A stretch of 64,000 nucleotides of DNA from Favolaschia claudopus (GCA_037176885.1 JAWWNJ010000116.1:558001-622000), one strand, 5' to 3'; counted from the stretch's first letter, positions 11,155 through 23,800 are shown. The notes: generated by a model not told the origin, from the sequence alone. Translations and numbers: made by a program.

Positions 11155-11380
11155 TTCCCGCAACATATGTCAATTTTCGGCCGATTCGCAACGTAAACAG
11201 TGATTTTGACCGAAATGCCGCAACATTGACAAGAGATAATCACCTCGTTTATCTTGCGGCATTTCGGTCGAAATCCCGCAACATAAAACTTGCGGATCCG
11301 AAAATCCCGCAAGATACAAACTTCAAAAAAAAAAAATCCCGCAACTTTTTTCCCTTCCGAGTTCAACTTCCCGCAAGTTA
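11155..11380. repeat. interspersed CCCGCAA heptamers around a hairpin
   Basis: The heptamer CCCGCAA occurs about five times (near 11157, 11276, 11307, 11339 and 11372). Between the first and second lies an inverted pair, TTTTGACCGAAATGCCGCAA and TTGCGGCATTTCGGTCGAAA. No coding region. Confidence 0.55.
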
Positions 11381-11896
11381 TAAGATCAAAGAGTGTTACC
11401 ATTAAAAGGAGCATAGGTATGATATGTATAACTCTATCAGGCAGTACTAGTGCTCAGAGGCCTATCTCGTGCTCTTGCTGCGTCCTATGTGTTGAATTCA
11501 GCATGATTCGTTATAGCTACGTTCAACCCCGGCTGCCAATGGCGTGTGTTCGATGACTTGCTATGATTCAAGCCACTAGTAGAAAGCTTCCCGGGATCCA
11601 GACGGTTAACTTCACATCACAGTTCAGGGCACAGATAGTCTGGCCTATGGCTGTACACTCTCTAGGGCTTTGTGGCGGTATATTGCATGCACATAAGAAG
11701 TATTGTTTCAACCAATTGTCGCGTTATAATACCCAGGTGAGTCGGCCTGAGCTCCATTCCGTCTGAATCCGAGCCAGGTACCGGAGTCGTCGAAATTGAG
11801 GATAAGCCAATGAAAGCCGAAGCCCACGAGGTTCTTCAGCTGTAGACAGAGAGTTTGTATTGCTTGAACCATTACCATATGACCGTAGTGAGGCAA
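11381..11896. other. no gene seen
   Basis: Nothing supported: no motif-bearing open frame, and no inverted or tandem repeat that I could see. Confidence 0.4.
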
Positions 11897-11898
11897 TA

Positions 11899-12373
11899 GG
11901 GTCATTCACACCTCGCCTTTTTGGTTCCCTTTTTGCGTCCTTTTTGCTTTCCCTTTTCTCTTCCTTTTTGCTCAATTTGCATTTTGGTCAAAAAAGCTCC
12001 GTAGAACTTCTTTCTTTTTGTAGACTTTACCTCTTTACACCTCTGAATAGAAAAGTCAACATGTACTAGGCAAGGAATGAAAGGAATGTGAAAAAGGAAG
12101 AAAACCGAGTCGAAAAATGGAGGTAAAAAGGGAGTTCTGAGCGGAGCGTTCACACCTCCCTTTTTGCAGCCCATTTTTCGCTCCCTTTTTTCTACTGTTT
12201 CGGCCAAAACTGCACATTTGACCCCAATTTTTTCATAGGTCTTCCCTTTTTAACAATCTGATTGGAAAAGGCCAAAAAAACCGGAAGAAAAACGAAGAGA
12301 ATACAAAAAACGGCAAAAAAGGGAGTGAAAAAGGAAGCAAAAAGGAGCGGAAAAAGGGAGGTGTGAACGACCC
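11899..12373. mobile_element. 475-bp low-complexity MITE, TA target duplication
   Basis: GGGTCATTCACACC at the left is inverted at the right as GGTGTGAACGACCC; TA flanks both ends (11897-11898, 12374-12375). The interior is almost wholly pyrimidine runs followed by purine runs, and GCGTTCACACCTCCCTTTTT recurs internally at about 12147, so the element may contain a second nested end. It is related to 2870-3218. Confidence 0.78.
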
Positions 12374-12375
12374 TA

Positions 12376-13236
12376 ATAAATATCATACTTCCGCACGGAG
12401 TCGAGATTCCACCTATGAAATTGCATCTGCGTGAAAAATCAAGTAAACACTCCACGATGTTTTGATATAATTAGCTGAGGAGAGGCGTCAGAGTAGCTTA
12501 TTCCATATCAATAAGATACCTGTAACTTATCTTTGCTTGGCCCATGCACGGGAGCGAGTACCGACTCGTCTTGTCCTGAGCTCGCTCATAATGATGCGAT
12601 CATAAACGATTCTCACGGTTCAAGTCGCTTGCGCCGACCACGCCGGTAGAGCCAGATGGATGAACCTGGGAGAGGGGAGAGTGGGATGTGTTTAAATAAT
12701 ATGAATGAGAGTGCCAGCTCTGATCACCATGACACCAAGCAAATAAGACAAGCTCGATGGATTGAATCTACCTGGTAGGAGTACAAGACCGGAGTGGGAT
12801 TATTGGGTTCCAGTATCTGAACAGGCTAAGAGGCTGTCAGAACCAGATTGTGCCAGCCCATAGCAAATCCGAGCTCTGAACTAGGGCTGATACTTGAGCC
12901 AAACCTTTCAGAGCACAATAAGGTAATTTTCAACGGACAACTCACATATCGTGTTGAATCGAAGGAGGGTTTTTAGAAAGACTAGATCATTTGATTCAAG
13001 TTCAATTTGAGACGTGAGTCGCTTGAAGTTCTAAGAGCACTAAAATTGGCTGGCCTGAACTCCAGCTAATTAATTCGGGGGTCGAATTTAAAGCTTTTAA
13101 AATTGACGCTCGAATGAACTTTGTTGGCTTGCTATCAGAGGCTGATTTGTGTTTCTCCCAGTCAAAGTTCTAAGTGCAGGAAGGGCGTAGACTCGAGCAT
13201 TGAATTCGTAGAGGTGAGCTCTGATCACCGAGCAAA
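12376..13236. other. no gene seen
   Basis: No open frame with a recognisable motif; A/T-moderate sequence with no repeat that I could detect. Confidence 0.4.
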
Positions 13237-13239
13237 TTA

Positions 13240-13377
13240 GGCTCCATTCGGTTGCGTCACTTCGGAGCACTTGACGTCGCTTAAGAGTATTTCTCACCAA
13301 AAGTTTGACGTGGAATTTTTCCCAAGTGCTCCAAAGTGACGCTAAGTGACGCTAAGACACGACAGCCGAATGGAGCC
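13240..13377. mobile_element. 138-bp Tourist-like MITE, TTA target duplication
   Basis: GGCTCCATTCGG at the left is exactly inverted at the right (CCGAATGGAGCC). TTA lies on both sides (13237-13239, 13378-13380). A second inverted pair, CGGAGCACTTG and CAAGTGCTCC, lies inside. A 3-bp TTA/TAA target with G-initial ends is characteristic of PIF/Harbinger-mobilised MITEs. Confidence 0.8.
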
Positions 13378-13467
13378 TTAATATTTAAATGAGCGAAGCC
13401 GATTCCAAAAGCTCAGGATAGAGATAAGCTCGGCTGAACATGAATAGAGATAGAGGTTTCTAGAAGG

Positions 13468-13782
13468 CCTCACTGCGTTCAAAGGGTTCCTAGAACGGCC
13501 GGTGGCGAGGCGCGTTGAGGTGATCGCCGAGGCCAGTGGAGGTCCACGGAGCCGGGGAGTTGTGTCTAGCGTCGGCCTTTGCCGGCCGCCTCGTAAATTT
13601 GTAGCCGAGGCGCGCTTACCTCCGCGACGGCCGTGGAACGGAGGCGCAGTCTAGACGCGCCTAGACGGATGGCGAGGCGTGTGTACACGTCAAGGCAAGG
13701 CTCGGATGGCGGGTGCCGAGGCCGGCTTGCTGCCGCCAGCGAGGCATCCACAGTGGAGGTGCCGTTTGAACGCAGTGAGGGT
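13468..13782. repeat. GC-rich inverted-repeat element
   Basis: CCTCACTGCGTTCAAA at the left is inverted at the right as TTTGAACGCAGTGAGG. The interior is markedly GC-rich compared with its flanks and rich in GGCGAGGC and GCCGAGG words. I find no clear target duplication and no protein motif. Confidence 0.6.
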
Positions 13783-15689
13783 TCAATTGAGTGGATTCTG
13801 TTAGGCCGATGTCGCAGCGGTTGAGTAGGCTCAGATGTTTCAAGACTAAATCTTTCCGAACTGGCCCATGGCAAGACTGAGCTCGGAGTTTGCGGCTAAG
13901 ACTTGAGGAGATGGTCAGATCCCACCTGTACAGAGATCATCGTCAACATCCAACTCACATACCGGTTTGAATCCAGGGCTTCGGGGATCTTCATTCGACC
14001 CCAAGGTGAGCTGTCGGCCGCTTAAAGTCAAAAGGATTGAAGAATCGACCGACCCGAATCCCACTTGATCAGCTCCAATATTAATGCCCGGTCTGCCTTG
14101 AATTCGGAATCCGTTTATCAGAGACTGATTCCGAGCGAACCGAGCTCAATGGTCGGAGGTAGGGGCGTCAGAATCACACTAGAATGTAATCACGGGAGTT
14201 AAACAAAATTCGAATTTGACCTATATATGTTCAATTTTTGATTTGCCTCATCATTGATTTTGTAGAAATATGCTTGCTTGCGCTCAGATGAGTTCATTCC
14301 GCTGAAGTGTAATTCAATGCCAACTGGCGGCTTCAGTTCGGCTGTATGCCGAAACTACGAAGCTACGTGCTTCTACTCTTTTCAGTTTCAAATTTGTTCT
14401 CCAGTCAAAGCGGCATTCAGTTCAAGTATATGAACATAACCAATCTCATTGTCATGCTTTCCATTTTTTGGTATTGAAGCTGACGACACTGAGAATAGAA
14501 CTGTAAAGAAACTAAATCAGAAAGAATTCTGAGAGTAATGAGTGCCCAAGAAAAAGTCAGTATTATTTGTTTTGGCGTATGCACGGAGTCTGGCCTTGAG
14601 TATATCACCAAATTGACAAAGGGGATTTGAATTCAACAAAGAGTCAGCCTTTCAGACGCGGTGATAGAAGTTTGAGGCTTTGAGGCAGACGTACCTTACC
14701 CCACACTCTAGTACTAATCGAATCGAAATGAAGCGGATTTTGAACTAGAACAATCAATCACATCGAGTGAAATTGCTGGTTCAAGTGAAGAAGAAAACCT
14801 TTGAGCACAAGATAGAGACTCGGAGACCAAAAGGCAACTAGTCCAGGATGAAGACAGAACAAATGGACAACTGAACAAATTCCACAAGATTTGGCCGTGG
14901 ATGAATTTAGAGAGATTGGTTGAAGTCTATCGGAGTCATGAGTCAAGTCTGAGACAGGATTGAGTGAAGATCAAGTAAAACCAACAATTGGAAGTACGGC
15001 AGTACTCTGCACAGACTCCCAGTAACAATATGCACAAGATATGCTCTTCTGGGTGCAAGGAAATTGAAGGAATGCACTAAGGAGCCGAAGAGGCGAAGCA
15101 TCACAATTTTGTCGCAAAATTCCTTCAAGGTATTTGCTATTTTTCTTGCAAAATCACTTTACCAAGTAGTATGGGCTTTCTTGTGGATGTCCTCAACTTC
15201 TTGAGTTCAATTTCTTTTAGCTGTTTCCGGCAAAGTAATCTTCAGATCCTCAGCCTCAACTTTCAAGGATGAATTCTTTGCTGAACGGAATGTCAGGCCT
15301 AACAGAAAAATTTGGACGCGCACGGAATGTTTCTAGGCTCCCGGCCACGAGCTTGGGAGTTGTCAAAAAAAATCGCCGTCACCCCGCACCAGGACCACTG
15401 TCGAAATGTCGAATTGAATTTGATTCAGGCGCATCACACCTCACCCCCATGTTAATATGAATGTATGTAGCTGTACCGTACCCTAGTGAGACTCTGGGAT
15501 ACCAATCTGGTGGCCTTTTCCCGTTGCGCGCTGAGGCTGGTGCGAGCAAGTTGAACATAGTTACCATAAAAGGATACATGATAGGCGGTATCCGAGGTCT
15601 GTACTGCTTGCCGATCACGGGGATCACACAATCTGTGATCAAATTACTTCACCATCAGCGTGGTGCTCCTGGTTTCCATACTATACTAA
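13783..15689. other. no gene seen
   Basis: About 1.9 kb without any supported gene or repeat. Open frames here are short and have no family signature. Confidence 0.4.
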
Positions 15690-15691
15690 TA

Positions 15692-17212
15692 CAGTCGCCT
15701 CTGTCATAACATGTACAGATACTGGTCGGTGGACAGCACAATGTATGGGGTTTTTTGAAGAGTATGGGTTGTTACAGGCGTGAGACTTGCTGAATCATCG
15801 CCGAAAATGGGAATTAATGCCATCATGTTTGTGCCGCCGGGTGCCGAACTCCTTGTTGAAAGTGGACGGTCGCTATTTCGGCCATAAAGGATTGATACTG
15901 TCAGTCAATTTGGTTTACAGCAGTTTGCAGATGTAATGACACCACGTCGCATCACATGAGAAGAAAGCACAAAAAACACGTCTTCTTCTCTCCTTCGTAT
16001 CTCTCTCGTTTCGACAACAAACAGCATGATTTTGGTATCGGAGGACTCGCCTTAATCCGGGCTTCAAGACGGCTGTCTTTTATCGCCGAAATCCTGACTT
16101 CATTTTGGCCGACACCCAGTCATCGTCATCGCCGTCTTGGACGCAATTCTGGAGGGAATGCCTCGTGTGTAGGCGCGTTTGGAAGGCATTTCTAGTCGCT
16201 TTCGATCTATATGCATTTGTAGTGCGGATACCGGTTAGATAAGTTATTGTTCTCGTGTCTCTTCTCTACTTCCACCGTGATCACAGTTTGTACTCTGGTT
16301 TTGTTCCTTCTCAGGCGCACGTAACAATTTCCTGCCGTGCGTCGATTTAAGACTCGTGTATAGCACCAGTGGGGTGCGTCCTCAAAAGAAGAGGACGCTA
16401 ATTTATCGCCAAATTTCGCTGTGGCGTATTCTATTTTTTGCTCGTTTGCCACTGGAGTCTGCGTAGCTTACTTAGCCACTTTGTACCACATATACAATAC
16501 TAAGCATGCCAGATGACTATTTCTTAGAGATCTCAGTACTCATTCTGCATGCATAACGCTGCTATGCACATGGAAACCGTAAGATCAAATGGTCACAAAC
16601 AAATTACTTTTTCCGATAAGTTGTTACACCCGGCAGCCACAATTTAGACTGCACATATGCTGAAAGCAACCAAAAATACCTTCCAAGTGCGCCTACACAT
16701 GAGCGATTCCGTCCAGAATTGCGCCCAGGACGAGCGCGACGATGTTGGACAAGCTGGATGTCAAGTGGATGTCGGCCAAAATGAAAGTCGGAATTTTGCC
16801 AATGAAATACCAGCTTCTTGAGGCCCGGATTAAGGCGACCTCATACATACCAAGATAGTCGAGATTGGGCAAGAAACGAGCAAGAACGAGGCGATACAAG
16901 AAGACGTGTTTTTGTGCTTTCTTCTCATGTGATGCGACGTGGTGTCATTACATCTGCAAACTGCTGTAAACCAGCCACAAGGGCAATAGTTGACTCCATT
17001 CCGGTCAAAAGTGAGCTTAAATGAGCTGTAACGGCGGTGAAAATCATCAAATTTGGACAAAAGTTATGGTTTTTCATCCCACAAAACTATGGGTTATGGG
17101 GTATTTCAGAGGCATGCGATTTTGGCGGGGAACAGACCTGGTGGACGCCAGAAAGTATGGGTTAGTACAGAGTATGGGGTTTGACAATGATGTGATATGA
17201 CAGAGGCGACTG
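15692..17212. mobile_element. 1.5-kb foldback-like element
   Basis: The outer ends CAGTCGCCTCTGTCAT and ATGACAGAGGCGACTG are exact inverses. TA precedes the left end; the right end is followed by TT. Inside are two long inverted arms (about 15912-16193 and 16681-16974). Each begins or ends with GTTTACAGCAGTTTGCAG and contains CACATGAGAAGAAAGCACAA, and they face each other across a roughly 490-bp loop. The arms encode related short peptides (IRASRR..FIAEILTSF on plus, IRASRSWYFIGKIPTF on minus). That may reflect a captured, duplicated coding fragment, but the protein is not recognised. The outer end resembles the MITE at 35355-35479. Confidence 0.75.
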
Positions 17213-17416
17213 TTGTCGGAAAAAACAGCGAATGGCTTCTAAACGATTAGGACCTTCAAGAACCTTAGATAGGTTTAGAACTGTGGGCGGGGTGGCTTAT
17301 AATCCACTTCAAGCCGTTCAAATCCGCTCAATTTCAATGTTGGAGAATATAAATCTTGGGGTATGCTATTCAGGAAGAGAATACTTATATTGACCTCAAA
17401 ACCAACGGAATGTGAG

Positions 17417-17516
17417 ATCTTGTTGTAGCTAGTCTCCTAAGGATTCTCCCTCTGCCCAGTGCTTGTTGGACTCTTGAGTACCTCGGGCCTCAGGCCCTGG
17501 CAGCTGTTGCCCTTAC
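17417..17516 (+). repeat. 100-bp 3' end of an LTR (36.6-kb family)
   Basis: TTGTTGTAGCTAG through CAGCTGTTGCCCTTACA matches the last about 100 bp of the LTRs at 36609-37267 and 39996-40654, with a few changes (for example TCTCCTAAGG against CCCACTAAGG). It is joined directly to the decayed protease reading frame on the opposite strand, so its orientation is inverted relative to that element. Confidence 0.85.
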
Positions 17517-19084
17517 AAACAGGGAGCTGCATGCGCTCAGAGTGACCACGATACTGCAGCACAACGTCCGCCACCTCGCGGATCGTACCAGCCTCATTTG
17601 GGGAGCCATCCACATTGAAAACTGGAATGGGCTGTGCAAGACGGCGGAGGGGGAGGCCAGACTTAGTTGCGAACTCAGAGTCAATGAAGTCTGAGGTGGC
17701 ACCACAGTCGACGAGACCTTCAAGGGAAAGCTTAGTGGCGTCCTGGACTGCCGGGAGATGCAGGGAGTTGGCACTGGGTGCAGCAGCAACGGTATAGCGC
17801 TGAGGACGTCTACGCTCCCAAGGCTTTCGCCGGACGCGTGGGGAACGGAAGGGGGCAGGGGGTACGTCTTTCGTTTCGGCAGGTTCAACAGATGTAACAT
17901 TGGCAGACTCATCATCCAAACATGCGAAACGATTAGGAGACGCGATCGAGGGCGTACCGCTCACTCGTCGCGTGGGAGAAAACCCTGCTCTTCCTCGGCG
18001 GCCACTGACTCTGGCTCAGCCAGCGAGTCGGTGGTGGCAATCCGAGCCACCAGTTCGGAGAGGAGCTCGGACCCAAGCTGGCGAATGACCTCGTCAAGGA
18101 CATCAGCGGCTTGGACGTCAGCGGGGGTGGGGCAATCCCGTGCCAGGTGTGGACCGCCGCATCGGTAGCAGCCACGGGGAGGTCCTCTCCCGGACCGCGT
18201 GCGATCAACGTCCATGGGGACTACCTGCGGAGGAGCAGGAGCTGGCATGGCCCGAGGAGGAGGCGCATGGGCAGGGACAACAGGGAAGACACCTGCTGAG
18301 CGTGAGCGAGCAGCTGGCGGAGCTGATGGGGCTTTCGGGAGAAGCCCAGCAGCACGAGCCCGCACGTGTGATTCGTACTGGCGGTATGCTCGGGTCCGCG
18401 CCAAGCCATGTAGTCGCGGAGGTCTGGGGGGTCGCTGGACGAGGTGATGGCTGCATTGATGGCGGGGTCAAGGCCAGAGCGGAACTTGGTGACCTTGACC
18501 AACACGTCAGCAAACCCAGCAAGGTCGAAGAGGTCTTCAAAGTCGTCGGTGTACTTGAAGACATCCCGGGAGCATGTAGTACGCCCTAGACTCGAGTTTG
18601 TGTAGGGTGTGGTCCTGCTCGTTCTCCTCGACAAAGCGTGAGCAGAACTCCTTGGTGAAGGCGTCCCAGGTGAGGAAGGGGAAATGGACATGCGCTCAGC
18701 CCATTTTTGCGCAGAGTCTTTGGACATAAAGGACATGGTGAAACGCACTGCCTTTTCCTCAGACATCTCGCCGCCTTCAACAAACGCCTCCGGAACCAGT
18801 CGGATGTAAGTCCGAGCTGAGTGAAGGAAGGCCCGGCCAGCCGAGCGGTCGCCGTCAAAGACGAAAGGGGGGTTCGGTCGAAGGACCGTTTTTGCTGCCG
18901 GTGTGAGGTTGGCAAAGAGTCCTGGACTCTCGGCCGGAGGCTCTGGAGGAGCGGCAGGGGTCGGAGCAGTAGTAGTGGGAGGATTGGCAGCGGTTTGAAA
19001 AAGCTCGACCATACGGTCAACAGTCCTCTCGAGCCTATCCATCCGCTCAGCAGCGGCAGCAGCAGCGGCGGCAGAGTCGGTCAT
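17517..19084 (-). pseudogene. Ty3/gypsy gag-protease, frameshifted and truncated
   Basis: The minus-strand start at 19084 opens with MTDSAAAAAAAAERMDRLER. A Retrotrans_gag-type core follows (FDGDRSAGRAFLHSARTY, then DSAQKWAERMS). The reading frame is lost at the MSISP position, continues in a second frame (FPFLTWDAFTKEFCSRFVEE) and returns at DVFKYTDDFEDLFDLAGF. Another shift follows DYMAWR. The nucleocapsid CCHC knuckle is CYRCGGPHLARDC. The retropepsin-like aspartic protease has LVDCGATSDFID, with Cys where most have Ser in D-S/T-G. The protease stops at LPVCK, where inverted LTR sequence begins. RT, RNase H and integrase are absent. In life the Gag would build the particle and the protease mature it; this copy cannot. 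Confidence 0.85.
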
Positions 19085-19231
19085 GGTGGGCTCCGGAGAG
19101 GGGGAGGAGGGGGCAAGATTCGCGGTTTGTGCGTCAGAGGCAGCAGAGGAGGAGTCCGACGAAGCGTCTGAAAAATCATCAAAGCGCGCAATCTTGACCG
19201 GTTAATCCCTTAGACCCTTTCTTCTGCTGTA

Positions 19232-19524
19232 AGGGCAACCTTTAGGACCCGAGATATCTCGAGGGTCTAGCGAGGGAGAATCCAAAGTTAATTAAGAAGC
19301 TACTAAGAATACATCATCTAGCGAGGGAGAATCCGAAGAGATGAAAGGCTGAGGATTCCCACGCTAGGTGCAGTAAACATATAGTAACTAATTCCAAAGA
19401 ATGACGAAAAGGGTGTGAGTGGGACTCGGGAAAAGCTCGGAAAAAGCCCTACAGTGGGACTCGGAAGCTCGGATGAGGAGGTTTGAGCTTCAATAGTGGG
19501 ACTCGGCATTCCGGCACATCAGTA
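19232..19524 (-). repeat. 5' LTR (partial) of the gag-protease element
   Basis: TGTAAGGGCAAC at 19232 is the inverse of the CCCTTACA end of the other LTRs. On the minus strand it is followed by GCAGAAGAAAGGG and a leader of about 150 nt before the gag start. The words GCGAGGGAGAATCC (two copies) and AGTGGGACTCGG (three copies) recur inside. The LTR is cut at 19525 by an inverted-repeat element; its outer end was not found. Confidence 0.6.
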
Positions 19525-20626
19525 AGATGGAGAGCGTGGGAACCCCGCACCCTGATGTAAGCAGCCCATGTGACCGTGGGAGGTTCCAAATCTCGAGGTT
19601 TGCAACGAAAGATTATTTATTTTAGCCTTTTTTGAGGGCTGGGAGCCCTTATCCCTACCTACAACCCTGCTAAGATCTTCGAAACGGTCCTTACTGTGCA
19701 TACTACACCACTAGACTCCCCTTTGTTGCTGCCGAGCTGCCCACAACATGACCAAAGCATGGGCCGGGGCGGGCCGAGGTGGCAGTGCTGTGGCAGTGCA
19801 TTCCAAATCTTTCGACAGATTTTTGGAAAACGCGCCGCTTCACGATTGCAACACTTCCTTCAAAATGTCACACTAATGTCACACCCGGTTATATCCTTTC
19901 TCCTGAGGCTTTTTTGGTCAAAACTCTTCATAGAATGTCATCTACTGCCAAGGGGATACCGATCCGCGAAATCCGTACCGGGGGTCGAAGTTTTTTTTTC
20001 AGCGACTTCGGGCGACCCCCCCTCCCTTCCTGCTGCCGTAATATGCCTTATATGGTAAATTCACGTGATCTTCCCACCGCCCAATTTGTTAGCTGTATCA
20101 AATTTATGTATTTTCGGACTCAACATCAGCATTTGAAGCGAAGAACCTTTATTTTGCACATTTCCACGTACCTGCACTGTGCAAAATTGATATCTCTCAG
20201 TGTCAGCAACCAATCTTCTGGACCAAACAACAGCATACACACTGACAGCCGAGGCTGCCGAGAGGCCCGAGCGGCGCTCAAACCCATCTGACGGTGACAA
20301 TGGTGGCCAGAGTTGGATCTGAAGTACTGAATTGCTAAAATAAGGCTGTAGAGCAACGTACATAGCATATATCTGCTTCATACAACCCTCAGAACCGAGT
20401 TACAAAAAATCATATGAAAGTTTTTTCTCGAGGCCCTTGGGACCGCCCTCCCCCCCTTCTATATAAGGAAATTTCTTATCTCGGAAGGCCCTTGTCTACT
20501 GCTCTGTAACTTCCATTTCTATGAAAAACCTTGGCCCTAAGTGGCCTGTGGCTGACGGTATAAATGCGTGACAGATTACACTGTGACTGCTGACATAAGG
20601 GTGCGGGGTTCCCACGCTCTCCATCT
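19525..20626. mobile_element. 1.1-kb inverted-repeat element, TA target duplication
   Basis: AGATGGAGAGCGTGGGAACC with CCGCACCCT is inverted at the right end; TA flanks both sides (19523-19524, 20627-20628). No transposase frame is seen. It contains the dispersed repeat 19949-20072. A fragment of the same terminal sequence (CCCCGCACCCTTATGTCAGC) lies at 53872-53891. Confidence 0.78.
19949..20072 (+). repeat. dispersed 124-bp repeat with an internal hairpin (second copy 28989-29112)
   Basis: CAAGGGGATACC through TCACGTGATC is nearly identical to 28989-29112 in the same orientation. Both contain GGGGGTCGAAG, a T run and CAGCGACTTCG, which can form a hairpin. I cannot say whether it is a MITE or the shared end of a larger element. 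Confidence 0.75.
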
Positions 20627-20897
20627 TACATTTGATTTCAATCAATAGCACGAAATTGACTTGAAAATATGGCCCCGACGCTTTAAAATAATCCCTGGCT
20701 CCACGCAGTGGGCCTAGCGGCGAGCGTCAAGGGGGGTCCGCGGGGGTCTCCCCCGCGCTACATGAATGAAATGCTGAGTATAAACAGCAAAATAAAACAA
20801 AAATACCGAGTTAGACTTCTCAGAAATGCCGTCAGGCCAAAGGAAGGGGCTCTGGGGGGAAATTGTTCCCCCCAGTAATTATTTTAGCCCTGAAATA

Positions 20898-23800
20898 AGG
20901 TACTCCCCATCCACCTTCGACGAACATCACATGACGTGACGGTCACACTTCCATTTAGGGACACGTTGAGAGAGAAAGATAATATTGGGACAACTAGGTA
21001 CTGCGAGGCGATTTCCCTCGACCAAATCCAAGATAAGTAACTATACAAGCTGTAGCGAAAAAACTAGAGCCCTAAGGCTTTTCTGTATGAGTGAATTACA
21101 AGATCTTTGCCCAAATTGGCTTGTTTCGGTGATTAGTGGATGCCTGCCTCGTCAAGTTCTTCTAAAATAGTGGCTGGGTATGTTCTATGTCCGTGGTATT
21201 TCTTTGCAGCCCACGCTGCTTGCCTTCCGGTGAGTTTATGATTCAGATATCCATCACCGAAGCGATGACAACGGTTGACGAATCTACCAAAGCATTCAGC
21301 GTGAATACAGATTATACAGTCAATTGCCTACCGTCGCATACTCAGTAGCGGAACCTCCTCCAATGAATCCATCGTATTCTTCTCCAACTGATCCTCACGA
21401 GATGACTCCGGCTTCAAGCGATAAACCCGCTTAGCATAGCCCCACACCATTTCGATGGGATTCAGCTCGCAGTGGAATTTCGGAAGAAATAAAATCTCAA
21501 CTCCCTCCCGTTCAGATTGTTCTTCAAGCACAGATTTTGCAGCCGCAAAGTCGGGGAGATTGTAGAGGACGCGCCTGCAGCAACACTTGGCAGTGTCACT
21601 TTGATCCGCGCATTTGAATGAAGGGCATTCCTTCTTCAGCTGGGCCTCGGCGTGCATGCCGCGCTCTTCGAGAATCTGCTTCATGCCTTTGAATTTGCCG
21701 GGATGGCGAGGATGGTTGTCGGGGAAATAGAGATCCTGGGATTTACCGTCAAAATGTGCGCCAGTCATTTTAATCTTCTCCTTGACCAGATTCCGCTTGG
21801 AGTCGTAGACCAGTTTTCCTTCGGCATCCCGTTTGTTAACCTCAACGAGGAAATTCGCCGACTCGTGGTTTTTTCGTGTACCAGAGGGGGCTTTCGGCAT
21901 TCCGGTTGCAGAGAGGGAGCCGTCGGGACGCTTTTTATGTGTGGTAGCGTTGTCGTAAATGAAGACGTGATCAAAGTCGGGCCAAAGCTCTTTGACAAGC
22001 GCGCGAGCTGTCGAAGCTTGCTCAAGAACCTCTTCGGACGTGAAATAACCGTCTCGTCCTTTTCCCGGTCGCATGCTCCGACGGGCATTTCGTTTTGGAT
22101 TGTTGGGATCACGTAGCCAGCCAAAATCGGAGGAAAAGTAGTCGGCGATCATGAATGAATGGCCCTCGCCTTTGCGGTATGGTTTTGCCGGCGCGTCCTT
22201 GTGATACCAGTTTTCCCGCCGCCGGTCATGGGCGTAGAAAATGCTCTCGTCGTGGTACCAAAGGATGACACGCCGGCCCAGCAGAGTGTAGTTGTTTGGG
22301 ATAGGCTTTCCATCATTGTCAAAGACGACTGTACGCTTTTGAAGCTCGAACAAGCGAGGGAGGTAAATATTGTCCCGGTAATAAACAACGTCTGGCCGTT
22401 CATGTCCGTCAACATACTGTCCCTTTGGGGCAGATCTGAATCTAAATTTTGGCATGAGTATGAAATGAAACAAAAGGCACGAAGAGGTATTCTCACCTGT
22501 ATCCCAACTCGTCTAAATATCGGCGTGCTGTAGTTAGAGATACTTCTTTATCAATGTTATGTTCTTCTCTGACAGCAGGGCTGTTCAGATATTCCACAAG
22601 TTTATTGGCCGTAATCTCATTCCCAAGCGACTGAAGATGAAGTCTGATGTCGTTGGCAAGATCTTCGTCAGCGAGCATGCTCTCATTCCACTCCCCATAC
22701 GGGTTTACGTCCATAACTTCGCGGTTGAGAATGAATTGACGAGAAAGTAATGCCAATACACGAGCACAATAAGCCCCGCGCCCAAGACCACAGGCAGCTA
22801 AGTGAGCAGAGTCACCCCAGCGTGCATAAGTGGCTAGTCCTGGGGTCACATAGAAATTCAGCATTGTTCGGATTCCCATTAGTCGATTCCGCGTGAAAGG
22901 ACTGATGGCGGGATCCTTGTAGCCAACTCCGCGCAATCCAAAAAGGTCTGTGCCACGTAGTTCCCCACGTAGAAATCTCTGCACACAATCCAGAGCAGCC
23001 CGAGCTTCTCCAAGATCTGGTGCCCTGCGGCATGCACCGGGACGTGTTGCTTGCTCGTGCACACCATTCAAAAAAGACTGAGGGGCACATGGGCGGGGAT
23101 AGTCATCGTCAAACACTGGTGATGTTGCCTTCAGCTCATCCTCCTCCTCGGGGACGTCAAGACAGTTCCGGGGATCATCGCTGGATATGCCTGGGGAAGA
23201 ATCACAGGCCGCAGGAGGGAAAGTATTGGTGGACCGGCGATCATCCTCATCCTCAACTTCCTCAATTGTCACTTTGGGCAGCTTCCACAAGAGTTCACGG
23301 GCAGGTGGTGCACCCGATGGAAGATGTGTAGGTCCAGGCACAGAGAAACAGTCCATCGACGCGTAAAAAGGGTTTACCGGGTATTGATGGCTTGGCGCGT
23401 TGACCGTGTTTGACGCGTCCACACTCGACGCGTCAAACGCGCCAATTAACATATCTTCAGTATCAATTGTCGCGTCGTTTGTGTTCTAGGTGAATATATA
23501 ACAGTGAGTAATGGATCCGACGTTTCTGACACACCTCTGCGCAGCTATTTTCTTTCCGTCTCTTTTTCGGTGAAAGCCATTTGGTTACCTTCTTGGGACT
23601 GAGCTCCTCCCACACCCGCTTGGTGCCATTGCTTATGTTTTGAAGGAGGTTCATTGCCTGGGTCTTGCGGCGCCTTGAGTAGGTTCCCATGGGCAGATTT
23701 GACAACGCGTTGGCGGAGAAAGTGCTGTTTTTGACGGAGATTTGATAATTCCTGGACCAATTCGAAGGATTTGATTCTACCAGAATTTACGACAGTAGAT

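Noticed and set aside
18821..19171. Plus-strand frames across the gag region
   Set aside because: Arg/Gly/Ser-rich antisense of the gypsy gag; all family motifs are on the minus strand.
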